NCBI GenBank assembly: GCA_937967505.1
Contig: CALCJM010000064.1
Location: forward strand, 20,414-84,413
DNA from: an uncultured Pirellulaceae bacterium
Lineage (GTDB): Bacteria; Planctomycetota; Planctomycetia; Pirellulales; Pirellulaceae
Length of the DNA stretch: 64,000 nucleotides
Direction of reading: 5' to 3'
Both the position numbers and the translations under genes were made by a program. The notes below the pieces were generated by a model. That model searched no databases and was not told the DNA's origin. It was given only the letters and a program-made list of their open reading frames with translations. Of this stretch, positions 56,001-64,000 are shown piece by piece; within the stretch, counting starts at the first letter, position 1, and the number at the start of each line of letters is the position of its first letter.

Positions 56001-56822
56001 TTAAAACTGGTGTCCGCGCTGGGGACCGTTTTGGGTCAGCGTCAAAATCTCAGGGCCGTCTTCATTCATCAGAATCGTGTGTTCAAATTGTGCCGATACC
56101 TTGCGGTCAAACGTTCGTACGGTCCAGCCATCTTTGGGATCGCAAACGCTGCGTGCTGAACCCGCGTTGATCATGGGTTCGATGGTAAAACACATTCCCG
56201 GATAAAGCCGCTCTTGACGAGACTGCCGCGTTGGCACGTGCGGAATGTTGGGACGTTGATGGAATTTCACTCCGATCCCGTGACCGACGTATTTGTCCAC
56301 GATGCCGAAACCGTATCGCTGACCAACGTAGCCCACGATCGCCTCGCCAATCACCGAAACGGTACACTCGGGATAGATTGCATCGATCGCCAAGTGCAGG
56401 CTGTCAAACGCACATTGCGTCACGTCACGCGCTTCGTGGTGAATATCTTCCGGTTCGCCAATAAGAAATGTCTCCGACTGGTCGCCGTGCCACTGATGTA
56501 CAATCGTGGTCAGGTCAACATTGACAATGTCGCCGGGACGCAGTTCGTACCGCCCCGGGATTCCGTGGCAGATCACGTCGTTGACGCTGATACAGCAACT
56601 CTTGGGAAAGGGGCGGCTTTCACCCGGATACCCCAAACACGCCGGCGTATGGCCATGGTCGCGCGTGTATTCAAATACAATTTTGTCGATCGCGGCGGTT
56701 TTTGTTCCGGCAGCAACATGTGGGCGCACCACATCCATCAATTCAGCATTAAATTGACAGGCGTTACGCATTTGCTGACGTTCTTCATCGGTCAGGCGAA
56801 TTTTCGGGCGTCTTCGAATCAC
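56001..56822 (-). CDS. map: Type I methionine aminopeptidase
   Basis: A protein of 273 residues starting at a GTG (56822), MIRRRPKIRLTDEERQQMRN. It removes the initiator methionine from new proteins using two metal ions. Ligand-bearing motifs are PFPKSCCISVNDVICHGIPG, GDIVNVDLTTIVHQWHGDQS, YVGHGIGVKFHQRPNIPHVP, CFTIEPMINAG and AQFEHTILMNEDG, in the correct order. The length fits the short bacterial type without a zinc-finger extension, though ~10 extra residues precede the core. The stop lies 50 bp before the methyltransferase start. Confidence 0.96.
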   Translation of the reverse strand: MIRRRPKIRLTDEERQQMRNACQFNAELMDVVRPHVAAGTKTAAIDKIVFEYTRDHGHTPACLGYPGESRPFPKSCCISVNDVICHGIPGRYELRPGDIVNVDLTTIVHQWHGDQSETFLIGEPEDIHHEARDVTQCAFDSLHLAIDAIYPECTVSVIGEAIVGYVGQRYGFGIVDKYVGHGIGVKFHQRPNIPHVPTRQSRQERLYPGMCFTIEPMINAGSARSVCDPKDGWTVRTFDRKVSAQFEHTILMNEDGPEILTLTQNGPQRGHQF

Positions 56823-57368
56823 GTCACTACTGTGGGGAAAATGAACAGGTTCAACCAGCAGCCAGATTTATAAGCGCCGGGTGGGGTAACTGTGGGAGGG
56901 TCGTTAAAGGAGAAGCGATTCTTGATCAATGTCACCACAATTTTGGATTTGACATCGATCTGCAACTTTAAGGCGGGGGTACTCCTCGCTGCCTCTGCTG
57001 TCCTCTTCCTGCCGTCTGGATTTCATTTTACCAAAAAAATATCCCGAATCCTACCTCTGAAATCTTGCCGATGTCCTAACTTGCAGCACTCACATTGAAA
57101 AACATGGGGTGGCTGGTCTGTCAAAGACCGGGAAATAGGCTCTGAAACGCTGGCTGGGCAATCGGTGTCGCGCACCGACGGCAGCCGTGCTGGCCGTGCG
57201 AACCTGTTGCCGTGCAAAACGTCCAGTGAAGGTCCTGCCGAATGAATGGGATGTTTGTTAAAATCCCGTCCGCGTTTCCCGGGAAGGCCTCTTCCGCAAA
57301 CACGTTTTGCTCATAGGCTTACCGTACTGTATCCGCCCCAAGCTTCTGAAGACGAAAGTAATTCGCCC
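56823..57368. other. Divergent intergenic region of 546 bp between map and leuS
   Basis: It holds the promoters of both genes. The last 123 bp are open in the leuS frame from an ATG at 57246, but the extension is not conserved (see leuS). No RNA gene or T-box leader was recognised: there is no terminator hairpin or T-box motif before leuS. Confidence 0.45.
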
Positions 57369-60239
57369 GTGCCACGTTACAACCCACAAGACATCGAACC
57401 GCGCTGGCAGAAATACTGGGACGAAAATCACACTTTCAAAACTCCCGACAAAATCAGCGGCGAAAAATTGTATGCGCTGGACATGTTTCCCTACCCCAGC
57501 GGTGATGGTTTGCATGTTGGCCACCCCGAAGGTTACACGGCGACCGACATCATCGCCCGTCAGGCTCGCATGGCCGGTAAATCTGTTTTGCATCCGATGG
57601 GGTTCGATGCCTTTGGTTTGCCCGCCGAAGAGTACGCCATCAAAACCAATACACCGCCACGCGTTTCAACCGAACGGAATATCGAAAACTTCGTTCGTCA
57701 ATTGAAAATGTTGGGCTTTAGCTACGACTGGCAGCGGCAGATTTCGACCACCGATATCGACTACGTGCGGTGGACGCAGTGGATCTTTACGGTGCTGTTT
57801 GATACCTGGTACGACAATGACCGGCAGAAAGGTCGCCCAATCAGCGCACTGCCAATCCCGGACGATGTCCGGGCGGAAGGCGCGGACGCGGTCCGCCAGT
57901 ATCAGGATGATTTCCGCCTGGCCTATCAGTCCGAGGCATTGGTTAACTGGTGTCCGAAGTTGCGCACGGTGTTGGCCAATGAAGAAGTGGTTGACGGCAA
58001 GTCAGAGGTGGGTGGGCATCCGGTTGTGCGCAAACCATTACGGCAATGGATGTTGAGGATCACCGCTTACGCCGATCGCTTGGAACAGGATTTGGACGGC
58101 GTCGATTGGTCCGAGGGAATCAAAAAACTACAACGTGACTGGATCGGGCGCAGCACCGGTGCGGAAGTTGATTTTTATATTGGTGCCGCCGACGGAGTGG
58201 ATGCCTGGAAAGCTGCACGCGCCCAATCCGGGTTCCCTCGTAAACCGGCTGACGATGTGTTGCGAGTCTACACCACGCGCCCGGATACCTTGTATGGGGC
58301 TACCTATATGGTTATTGCGCCTGAACACGCTGCCGTGGGACGGTTGACGACGGCCGATCAAAAAGAAGCCGTGACGACATACGTCGATGCAGCCGCAGCC
58401 AAAAGCGACCGGGACCGGCAAGACGACAAATCCAAAAAGACGGGCGTGTTTACCGGTTCCTATGCCATCAATCCGGTCAACGAAAAACCGGTTCCCGTCT
58501 GGATCGCCGACTACGTATTGGCCACTTACGGCACCGGAGCCATCATGGCGGTTCCGGCTCACGATACGCGCGACTTCGAATTTGCCAAAACCTTTGGTAT
58601 CGACATTGTGCCGGTGGTCAGTCCACCGGCAACGGCTGACGTCGATGTGCAAAAACTGGCTGCCGGAGAAGTGTGTTTTGCGGGTGTGGGAACAGCCATC
58701 AATTCAGGTAGCTACGATGGAATGGCAACCGACGAATTCAAGACAGCCATCTCAAAACTGCTGACTCAGGACGGCGTCGGACGTGCAGCGGTCAATTACA
58801 AACTGCGTGACTGGTTGTTCAGTCGGCAGCGGTTTTGGGGCGAACCATTCCCGATTTTGCACGAACTGGATCAAGAAAAATACAAGGAAGGGGTGGTCGA
58901 ATTCACCGGTGCGGTGCGGGCGGTGGACATGAAAAGCTTGCCGGTCAATCTGCCGCAGATCGAGGATTACACGGCGAAGCCCGATGGCGATAGTGGCCAG
59001 TACCAGCCACCGCTGGATCTGGCCGATAAACAATGGCTGTTCCCGGAAATCGATGGCGTCACCTACAAACGCGAGACCAACACCATGCCGCAGTGGGCCG
59101 GGTCGTGTTGGTACTATCTGCGGTTTATCGATCCCAAAAATGACACGGTCTTCATCGATCCGGAACTGGAGAGGCAATGGATGCCGGTCGATTTGTATAT
59201 TGGCGGTGCCGAACATGCGGTGCTGCACTTGCTGTACGCCCGGTTCTGGCACAAGGTCCTGTTTGACCGCGCACACTTGCAATCCCAAGAGCCGTTTCAA
59301 CGGTTGGTGAACCAGGGCATGATCTTGGGGGATGTTGAATTCACGGGATACCAGAATGCCGCCGGTAACTGGGTCTCCTCCAAAGACGTGAAACGTGACC
59401 AAGATCGCAGGCCTGTCGATACCGTTGGAGAGCCACTTGAACTGGTCAAGGTGGATGCGGGGGATGTGGAGAAATCTGGTGAATCGTGGGTGTTGAGTTC
59501 GGATAAATCGATTCGCATCGACAGCCGCGCATACAAGATGTCCAAGAGTCGTGGGAACGTGGTCAACCCGGATGATATCGTCAAGGATTTTGGTGCCGAT
59601 TCGTTGCGGCTGTACGAGATGTTCATGGGGCCGCTGGAACAGGCCAAACCGTGGAGCATGAAAGGGGTCAGCGGCGTGAGAAATTTTCTCGATCGCGTAT
59701 GGCGTTTGATTGTCGATGACCAAAACGACCAATCCTTGACGCTCAACGCCGCTGTTGGAGATTTCACACCAACTGAAGAGCAAACACGCACGCTGCACCA
59801 GACCATCAAAGCCGTCACACTCGACATTGAAAAACTCAGCTTCAACACCGCCATCGCGCGGATGATGGAGTTCGTCAACTTTTTCACTAAGGAAAAACAA
59901 CGCCCGCAGAGCGTCATGGAATCGTTCGTGCTGCTGTTGTCTCCGTTTGCCCCTCATATCGCCGAAGAGCTCTGGCGACTAATGGGGCACGCGCAAAGTC
60001 TGGCTCTGGAGCCGTGGCCTGAATATGACGAAGCGCTGACGGTTGAATCGACGATCGAGATTCCAGTCCAGGTGCTGGGGAAAATCAAGGCACGGATCAA
60101 TGTGGTGCCTGGAACGGCCAAAGACGAACTGAAAAAATTGGCGTTGGCCGATGAGAAAATCGCTGAATTGCTGGTCGGAAAGAAGATCATTAAAACCGTC
60201 GTGGTCCCGGATCGACTGGTTAACTTTGTTGCCAAATAA
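57369..60239 (+). CDS. leuS: Leucyl-tRNA synthetase
   Basis: A protein of 956 residues from a GTG at 57369, which gives the family N-terminus [20 protein letters not shown]. An in-frame ATG at 57246 would add 41 residues of no family likeness. Class I motifs: [20 protein letters not shown] (HIGH as HVGH) near residue 40, and [15 protein letters not shown] (KMSKS) near 720. The editing domain is present ([36 protein letters not shown]). An insertion around 380-400 ([20 protein letters not shown]) is normal. The last codon overlaps the start of mutY by one base. Confidence 0.97.
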   Translation: MPRYNPQDIEPRWQKYWDENHTFKTPDKISGEKLYALDMFPYPSGDGLHVGHPEGYTATDIIARQARMAGKSVLHPMGFDAFGLPAEEYAIKTNTPPRVSTERNIENFVRQLKMLGFSYDWQRQISTTDIDYVRWTQWIFTVLFDTWYDNDRQKGRPISALPIPDDVRAEGADAVRQYQDDFRLAYQSEALVNWCPKLRTVLANEEVVDGKSEVGGHPVVRKPLRQWMLRITAYADRLEQDLDGVDWSEGIKKLQRDWIGRSTGAEVDFYIGAADGVDAWKAARAQSGFPRKPADDVLRVYTTRPDTLYGATYMVIAPEHAAVGRLTTADQKEAVTTYVDAAAAKSDRDRQDDKSKKTGVFTGSYAINPVNEKPVPVWIADYVLATYGTGAIMAVPAHDTRDFEFAKTFGIDIVPVVSPPATADVDVQKLAAGEVCFAGVGTAINSGSYDGMATDEFKTAISKLLTQDGVGRAAVNYKLRDWLFSRQRFWGEPFPILHELDQEKYKEGVVEFTGAVRAVDMKSLPVNLPQIEDYTAKPDGDSGQYQPPLDLADKQWLFPEIDGVTYKRETNTMPQWAGSCWYYLRFIDPKNDTVFIDPELERQWMPVDLYIGGAEHAVLHLLYARFWHKVLFDRAHLQSQEPFQRLVNQGMILGDVEFTGYQNAAGNWVSSKDVKRDQDRRPVDTVGEPLELVKVDAGDVEKSGESWVLSSDKSIRIDSRAYKMSKSRGNVVNPDDIVKDFGADSLRLYEMFMGPLEQAKPWSMKGVSGVRNFLDRVWRLIVDDQNDQSLTLNAAVGDFTPTEEQTRTLHQTIKAVTLDIEKLSFNTAIARMMEFVNFFTKEKQRPQSVMESFVLLLSPFAPHIAEELWRLMGHAQSLALEPWPEYDEALTVESTIEIPVQVLGKIKARINVVPGTAKDELKKLALADEKIAELLVGKKIIKTVVVPDRLVNFVAK

Positions 60240-61330
60240 TGCTGGATTCGAAATCAAAGACGACCCTTCGTCGTAATTTGCTCCGCTGGTTTGACGCCAA
60301 CCAACGCGATCTGCCGTGGCGAGAAAATCGTACGCCCTACCGAATCTGGGTCAGTGAGATCATGCTGCAACAGACTCAGGTTGCGACGGTGGTAAACTAC
60401 TACCGGCGCTTTCTGGAGCGTTTCCCGACGGTCAAAGAACTGGCGGCAGCCGAACAGAGTGAAGTGTTGAAGCTGTGGGAGGGGTTAGGGTACTATCGTC
60501 GGGCGCGTCAAATGCATGCCGCCGCGATTGAGGTCGTGGAACAGCACGATGGGCAATTCCCGACAGACTTTGACAGCGTGTTGGCCTTGCCGGGAATCGG
60601 CCGCTACACCGCCGGGGCGATTCTGTCGATTTCGCTCGACCAGAAATTACCAATTCTCGAAGGCAATACCATCCGTCTGTACGCCAGACTGTTGGGGATG
60701 AAGTCTGACCCGCGCACGTCAGCCAACCAGAAAATCTTGTGGGAGTTTGCCGAATCCATCTTGCCATCCCAAAGGGCGGGAGACTTCAACCAGGCGCTTA
60801 TGGAACTGGGCAGTGAAGTCTGCAAACCGAAAACATGGCAGTGTGCGGCCTGTCCAATTCAAAATATTTGCCCAACGTTTGTGAAAGGGTTGCAGGCAGA
60901 GATTCCGGCCAAAGGAAGAAAGATCACATATGAGGATTTGTACGAAGCGGCACTGTTGGTGTCGCGCCGTCGCGGCGGACAGCAACGCTGGCTGGTGCGT
61001 GTGTGTGGCCCCGAGGAACGCTGGACCGGTCTGTGGGATTTCCCACGCTATCAAATCGATCATCGCCAAAGTGCTGCCACGATCGCAGACTCTTTGCAAG
61101 AAACCCTCGCAGACAGAACCGGGTTGAAGGCCGAACTGACGGTCGTTGGCAAACCGATGCGGCATGCGGTTACGAAGTACCGGATTCGGTTGAGCTGTTT
61201 CGAAGCGTCATCGATCAAAGGTCGTTTGAAGAAACAAGCGACAGAAACACGCTGGTGTGCTATTGAAGAATTAAGGCAATTACCGATGAGTGTGACCGGG
61301 CGCAAGATTGTCAACCGGTTTCTGGGGTAG
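60239..61330 (+). CDS. mutY: A/G-specific adenine DNA glycosylase
   Basis: A protein of 363 residues. The ATG overlaps the leuS TAA (TAATG), so the two are translationally coupled. Motifs: ENRTPYRIWVSEIMLQQTQV near residue 28, helix-hairpin-helix LPGIGRYTAGAILSISLDQK near 118, catalytic Asp downstream, 4Fe-4S cysteines VCKPKTWQCAACPIQNICP near 195, and a C-terminal NUDIX-like domain (WLVRVCGPEERWTGLWDFPR) that recognises 8-oxoguanine. It removes adenine mispaired with 8-oxoG. A strong terminator follows. Confidence 0.96.
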   Translation: MLDSKSKTTLRRNLLRWFDANQRDLPWRENRTPYRIWVSEIMLQQTQVATVVNYYRRFLERFPTVKELAAAEQSEVLKLWEGLGYYRRARQMHAAAIEVVEQHDGQFPTDFDSVLALPGIGRYTAGAILSISLDQKLPILEGNTIRLYARLLGMKSDPRTSANQKILWEFAESILPSQRAGDFNQALMELGSEVCKPKTWQCAACPIQNICPTFVKGLQAEIPAKGRKITYEDLYEAALLVSRRRGGQQRWLVRVCGPEERWTGLWDFPRYQIDHRQSAATIADSLQETLADRTGLKAELTVVGKPMRHAVTKYRIRLSCFEASSIKGRLKKQATETRWCAIEELRQLPMSVTGRKIVNRFLG

Positions 61331-61370
61331 CGCAGCAATGGACATTCAATTTGATCCGCATCCCCGCACC

Positions 61371-61404
61371 AAAAAATGCCGACCGTTGCCGGTCGGCATT
61401 TTTT
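61371..61404 (+). terminator. Rho-independent terminator after mutY
   Basis: The stem AAAAAATGCCGACC / GGTCGGCATTTTTT with loop GTTGCC lies 41 bp after the mutY stop. It is symmetrical enough to serve the converging PDZ gene as well. Confidence 0.92.
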
Positions 61405-61470
61405 AATCAAAGGGTTGCTCGTCACTTGCGTAGGCTTTGTAAGTGATGACATCCTCCAATCTACAGTTTG

Positions 61471-62406
61471 TTATTTGCTGTCAGGCCCTGCAAGGTCTGG
61501 AAAGCTCCAGTTGTTTTCCGTGGGCTCGACTGCAGGCTGGTGAGCCCTGCGAAGCAGTTGTAACTCCTCGGCCATCGCCTGCATTTTGAGACGTTGTGAT
61601 TCGATGGTCTCGTTCAGTGAGGTGATTTTTTTAGGGCTGGCAGCAGGGACACGAGCGGCGACAGGGGTGAGCCGACTGATGTGTTCAACAGGTGAATCAA
61701 GCACCGACTGCATGTTAGCATCCACTTCGGCAGGGGCCGCCGTCGGTGACGGGACGCGGTTGCCGGCAACGGCAACGTTTCCTTCTTCCGGCGCGGAACC
61801 ATATTGTAGTTGAATCTTTCGGGTTTTTCCTTTGCGAACGAAGCCAACTTCAATTTGGTCACCCTGCCCAAGCGTTTTGGCGATTTGCTTGAACTCGTCC
61901 AGTGCCGTCAGCTTACCACCGCCCAGACTGATCAATTGATCGCCGGGACGAATCCCGGCGCTATATGCGTTGCCGCTTGCTTGGACTGCGGTAACAACCA
62001 GGTCGTTGTCGCGCGACGTCTGCACCATCATGCCGAAGCCTTTGCCGCGCCCGGTCGTATTGCTACGTGTTTGGCCTTTTTTTGATCCGGATGTGATGGG
62101 AGGCAACGGTCGCGTACGGGTTGGTGACGGCCGGTTGGCCATGCGGTCAGGTTCGCGCTTCTTAGGGGGATGCTGCCTGTCTGCGGCTTGGTCGGCGGGG
62201 GTTGGTGCCGGTGTGGGACGGGGGCGCGTTGAGCGTTGAGGCCGCGGTGTTTCTTTTTTCTGATCGTCGCCGGTAAGCATTTTGATCAGTTTTCCGCGCG
62301 GGATCAGTTTCTCGAACGGGTTGTCGGCCCTAGCGTTGTCTGTGCCTCCAACGGCGGAGGCACAGAAGGTTGCAAACAGAGTGAGGGCAATTTTTCGTCG
62401 CTTCAT
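61471..62406 (-). CDS. Exported PDZ-domain protein
   Basis: A protein of 311 residues; GAGG lies 6 nt before the ATG at 62406. Signal peptide MKRRKIALTLFATFCASAVG. Residues ~50-120 are rich in Pro, Arg, Thr and Lys (disordered). A PDZ domain occupies about 125-205: FGMMVQTSRDNDLVVTAVQA, AYSAGIRPGDQLISLGGGKL and DQIEVGFVRKGKTRKIQLQY. After it comes a short linker and a terminal coiled coil (SLNETIESQRLKMQAMAEEL). There is no protease domain, so it is an adaptor or binding protein in the periplasm. Confidence 0.85.
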   Translation of the reverse strand: MKRRKIALTLFATFCASAVGGTDNARADNPFEKLIPRGKLIKMLTGDDQKKETPRPQRSTRPRPTPAPTPADQAADRQHPPKKREPDRMANRPSPTRTRPLPPITSGSKKGQTRSNTTGRGKGFGMMVQTSRDNDLVVTAVQASGNAYSAGIRPGDQLISLGGGKLTALDEFKQIAKTLGQGDQIEVGFVRKGKTRKIQLQYGSAPEEGNVAVAGNRVPSPTAAPAEVDANMQSVLDSPVEHISRLTPVAARVPAASPKKITSLNETIESQRLKMQAMAEELQLLRRAHQPAVEPTENNWSFPDLAGPDSK

Positions 62407-62852
62407 AACTACCTCAAAAATCATGGAATGCAGGTGGATGGGGTAAGTTGGTCTACACGCTCCATGGAAGCGCCGAAGTGATCTTCGGAAACTGCCGGAT
62501 TGCCGGCAGAGCGCCGCGTAAACGTAGTACATCCTGCATAACCAATCTTCGTCGGAGCGACAGGGGCAATTGAAAAAAGCAGACCAGACAGGCGAAACCG
62601 GCATATGCCGAAAATCATGGGCAACCGTTTTAACCGGACCCCTGAGACGAAACTGCGATAGTTACAGCAGACCGGCGGTGGAAAGATTGCCGGTTAATTC
62701 GCTATACCGGGTGACGTGTCGGGGCTGCAGAGAAAAGTGCTGGCATCAAGACATCCGAATCCCATGATTGGGAATTGTAAAAATTACTATCGACGGGAAG
62801 AACGCCAGCAGATATTCATCGTCACGAAAATTTGCCCTTCGAGGATTGAACA
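62407..62852. other. Divergent intergenic region of 446 bp, nothing recognised
   Basis: This lies between the PDZ gene and the exported gene at 62853. No repeat or hairpin of note, and no supported coding frame. Confidence 0.4.
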
Positions 62853-63395
62853 ATGCATGCGTCCCCAACCTGTATAAAACCAGCAATCACTTTGCTTAAG
62901 CTGGCATCACCAGTATTGGCAATCCTGATCCTCTACGTGTCAAACATGGATCTGGTGGCTCAGTCGACGGTGCGTGAGCCAAACGAAACACGCTCGTTCG
63001 GAGCATCAGCGCGCCCTTTTGCGACGCTGGCCGGTCGTAGCCAGAACGCCGACTCTATCGGTGTCGGGGCGGTGGAAGATCTTGACGACAGCTATTTCGA
63101 ACAATACGAAAAACAGTTGAATGCGATCCTGAAGACCCGTCGCGATGAAGAGAAAGCCTTTGTCGAAGCCGTCGTTGAGCAGGTCAAGGCGGGGAATCTT
63201 TCGACCCGTTTGGTCAACACAAGCTTTAAATGGGTTCGCAAAAAACGCCCCAACGTGAAGAACTACTTTGTCTACTTTGAGAGAGTTTTACGCATTCTCG
63301 CAAAGCGACAGGGCGTGGGTGATGCAGTACCCGCTTTTGATTTGGAGATTTACAACGGTCGTCCTGCCACAGCGATTCGGGGCGGGAACGCGTGA
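62853..63395 (+). CDS. Exported hypothetical protein
   Basis: A protein of 180 residues. N-terminal hydrophobic segment (LKLASPVLAILILYVSNMDL, about 16-35) as signal or anchor. The rest is a charged helical domain: DLDDSYFEQYEKQLNAILKT, DEEKAFVEAVVEQVKAGNLS, WVRKKRPNVKNYFVYFERVL, RILAKRQGVGDAVPAFDLEI. The basic, aromatic-rich part near 120-150 is notable. I know no named family; similar small exported proteins are common in planctomycetes. Confidence 0.65.
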   Translation: MHASPTCIKPAITLLKLASPVLAILILYVSNMDLVAQSTVREPNETRSFGASARPFATLAGRSQNADSIGVGAVEDLDDSYFEQYEKQLNAILKTRRDEEKAFVEAVVEQVKAGNLSTRLVNTSFKWVRKKRPNVKNYFVYFERVLRILAKRQGVGDAVPAFDLEIYNGRPATAIRGGNA

Positions 63396-63429
63396 TCGTG
63401 CAGGCACCGGGCGCGGAAGCAGCTGGCCA

Positions 63430-63760
63430 TGAATTGCCCGTCTGCTTCGTCGATCGCGGGAGTGATTCGGTGAGGTTGTTAGTGAAATTGGCTTTGAGCA
63501 AATCAGCCTGTCGTCGATCAATGTTTAATTTCTTGTTCAACACGATTCCGCAGGCGATTTGACGTTGCCCGGAACGCATCAGCTTTGCTTTACGGAAATT
63601 GATTTCGAATCCCTCTTCCAGTGCGACTGCGTCTGCCAAAATCCTGATTCGGGAGGCTTGCCTTGCCACGTAGTGCCGGGAAACGGTAGGTGGTAGCGCG
63701 GTATCCGAACGGGTCAGGTTTGCCAACCAGCAGAGTTCGGACTGCGGGAGGTCAAGCCAT
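63430..63760 (-). pseudogene. Retron-type reverse transcriptase remnant
   Basis: On the minus strand the frame reads RIRILADAVALEEGFEINFR, KAKLMRSGQRQIACGIVLNK, KLNIDRRQADLLKANFTNN. This is the thumb-region signature of bacterial retron-type reverse transcriptases (EEGF-x-x-N-x-x-K-x-x-x-MRxGxRQ-x-x-x-G-x-VxN-x-x-x-N-x-x-R). Just upstream, DLPQSELCWLANL and TRSDTALPP vaguely fit the LPQG...LANL and RYADD palm blocks, but the catalytic YADD is not readable and stops flank the stretch. It is a dead fragment lacking most of the palm. Confidence 0.7.
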
Positions 63761-63951
63761 TTGCAAAGTTATTTGACGCTGTTGATCTCGGCGATCGCAA
63801 CTCCCTGCGAGATGGCTAAAGCAGGCCGGCGGGCGAAACATCTCTTGCCGGTGATGTCAGCCACCGGGATTAGCCACATTACTCACAAGGGCCGGAGGTC
63901 GATACAACTTTTGGGGAGTGCTTTATGCCGGCCTCCGGCGTCGATTTTGGT

Positions 63952-64000
63952 TTAGGCGATTGGCAGTTGAAAGCTTACCGTTGGCGACGCTGCCAGCTCC
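63952..64000 (-). repeat. 107-bp palindromic repeat, copy 5 (cut by the window end)
   Basis: TTAGGCGATTGGCAGTTGAA, then AGCTTACCGTTGGCGACGCT and GCCAGCTCC. It follows copy 2 in orientation. Only the left half is in the window. It lies ~190 bp from the reverse transcriptase remnant. Confidence 0.85.

Overview
The window looks like a chromosomal segment of a planctomycete, most likely a marine Pirellulaceae-type bacterium. The evidence is gene content: a two-domain DUF1080 protein, an adjacent pair of a large CxxCH cytochrome-type DUF1587/1592/1588/1585 protein and a DUF1552 protein, a DUF1844 protein, a PEP-CTERM protein, and many exported proteins with no recognisable family. The base composition looks moderate by eye; it was not counted. 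No rRNA, tRNA or CRISPR array was found.

Layout. 0-10.5 kb: the 3' end of an M20 peptidase, the DUF1080 protein, two unknown proteins, a Dcp-type M3 peptidase, then an envelope/polysaccharide pair (TPR protein plus SLBB export protein) closed by a clear terminator. 10.8-18 kb: an OxyR-type regulator with both redox cysteines, then a minus-strand run of housekeeping genes (membrane protein with a cysteine-free thioredoxin-like domain, DUF1844, pyrG, kdsB, epmA-like). 18-21.6 kb: selB followed by selA, the bacterial selenocysteine insertion genes. 22-29.2 kb: an exported gluzincin-like protein, a lipoprotein, an HU-family protein with terminator, and the DUF1592/DUF1552 pair.

29.2-38.1 kb is an accessory, decaying region. 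It contains small membrane proteins, a UbiE-like methyltransferase, a PEP-CTERM protein, remnants of IS110 and IS91 transposases, frameshifted genes, and most copies of two dispersed repeat families. 38.1-45.7 kb is a four-gene minus-strand operon for nitrate assimilation: a DmsB-DmsC fusion (Fe-S plus membrane anchor), a NasA-type molybdopterin nitrate reductase, a siroheme nitrite reductase, and a CysJ-like flavoprotein carrying an Fe-S module in place of the flavodoxin domain. A decayed copy of the last gene's 3' end follows it. 46.3-63.4 kb returns to core genes: ppdK, a TlpA-like thioredoxin protein, DinB-like, purH, a methyltransferase, map, leuS-mutY, a PDZ protein and an exported unknown. 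The last 600 bases hold a degraded retron-type reverse transcriptase fragment and the start of another palindromic repeat.

The most unusual items are: (1) a 107-bp near-perfect palindromic repeat in five intergenic copies; (2) a second dispersed repeat family of about 110-150 bp, with three recognisable copies and one degenerate one; (3) the predicted quinol-coupled nitrate assimilation operon with its Fe-S/FNR reductase; and (4) the selBA pair with a 14-bp triple tandem repeat between the genes. All functional calls rest on reading the sequence and on recall of protein families; no database search was run.
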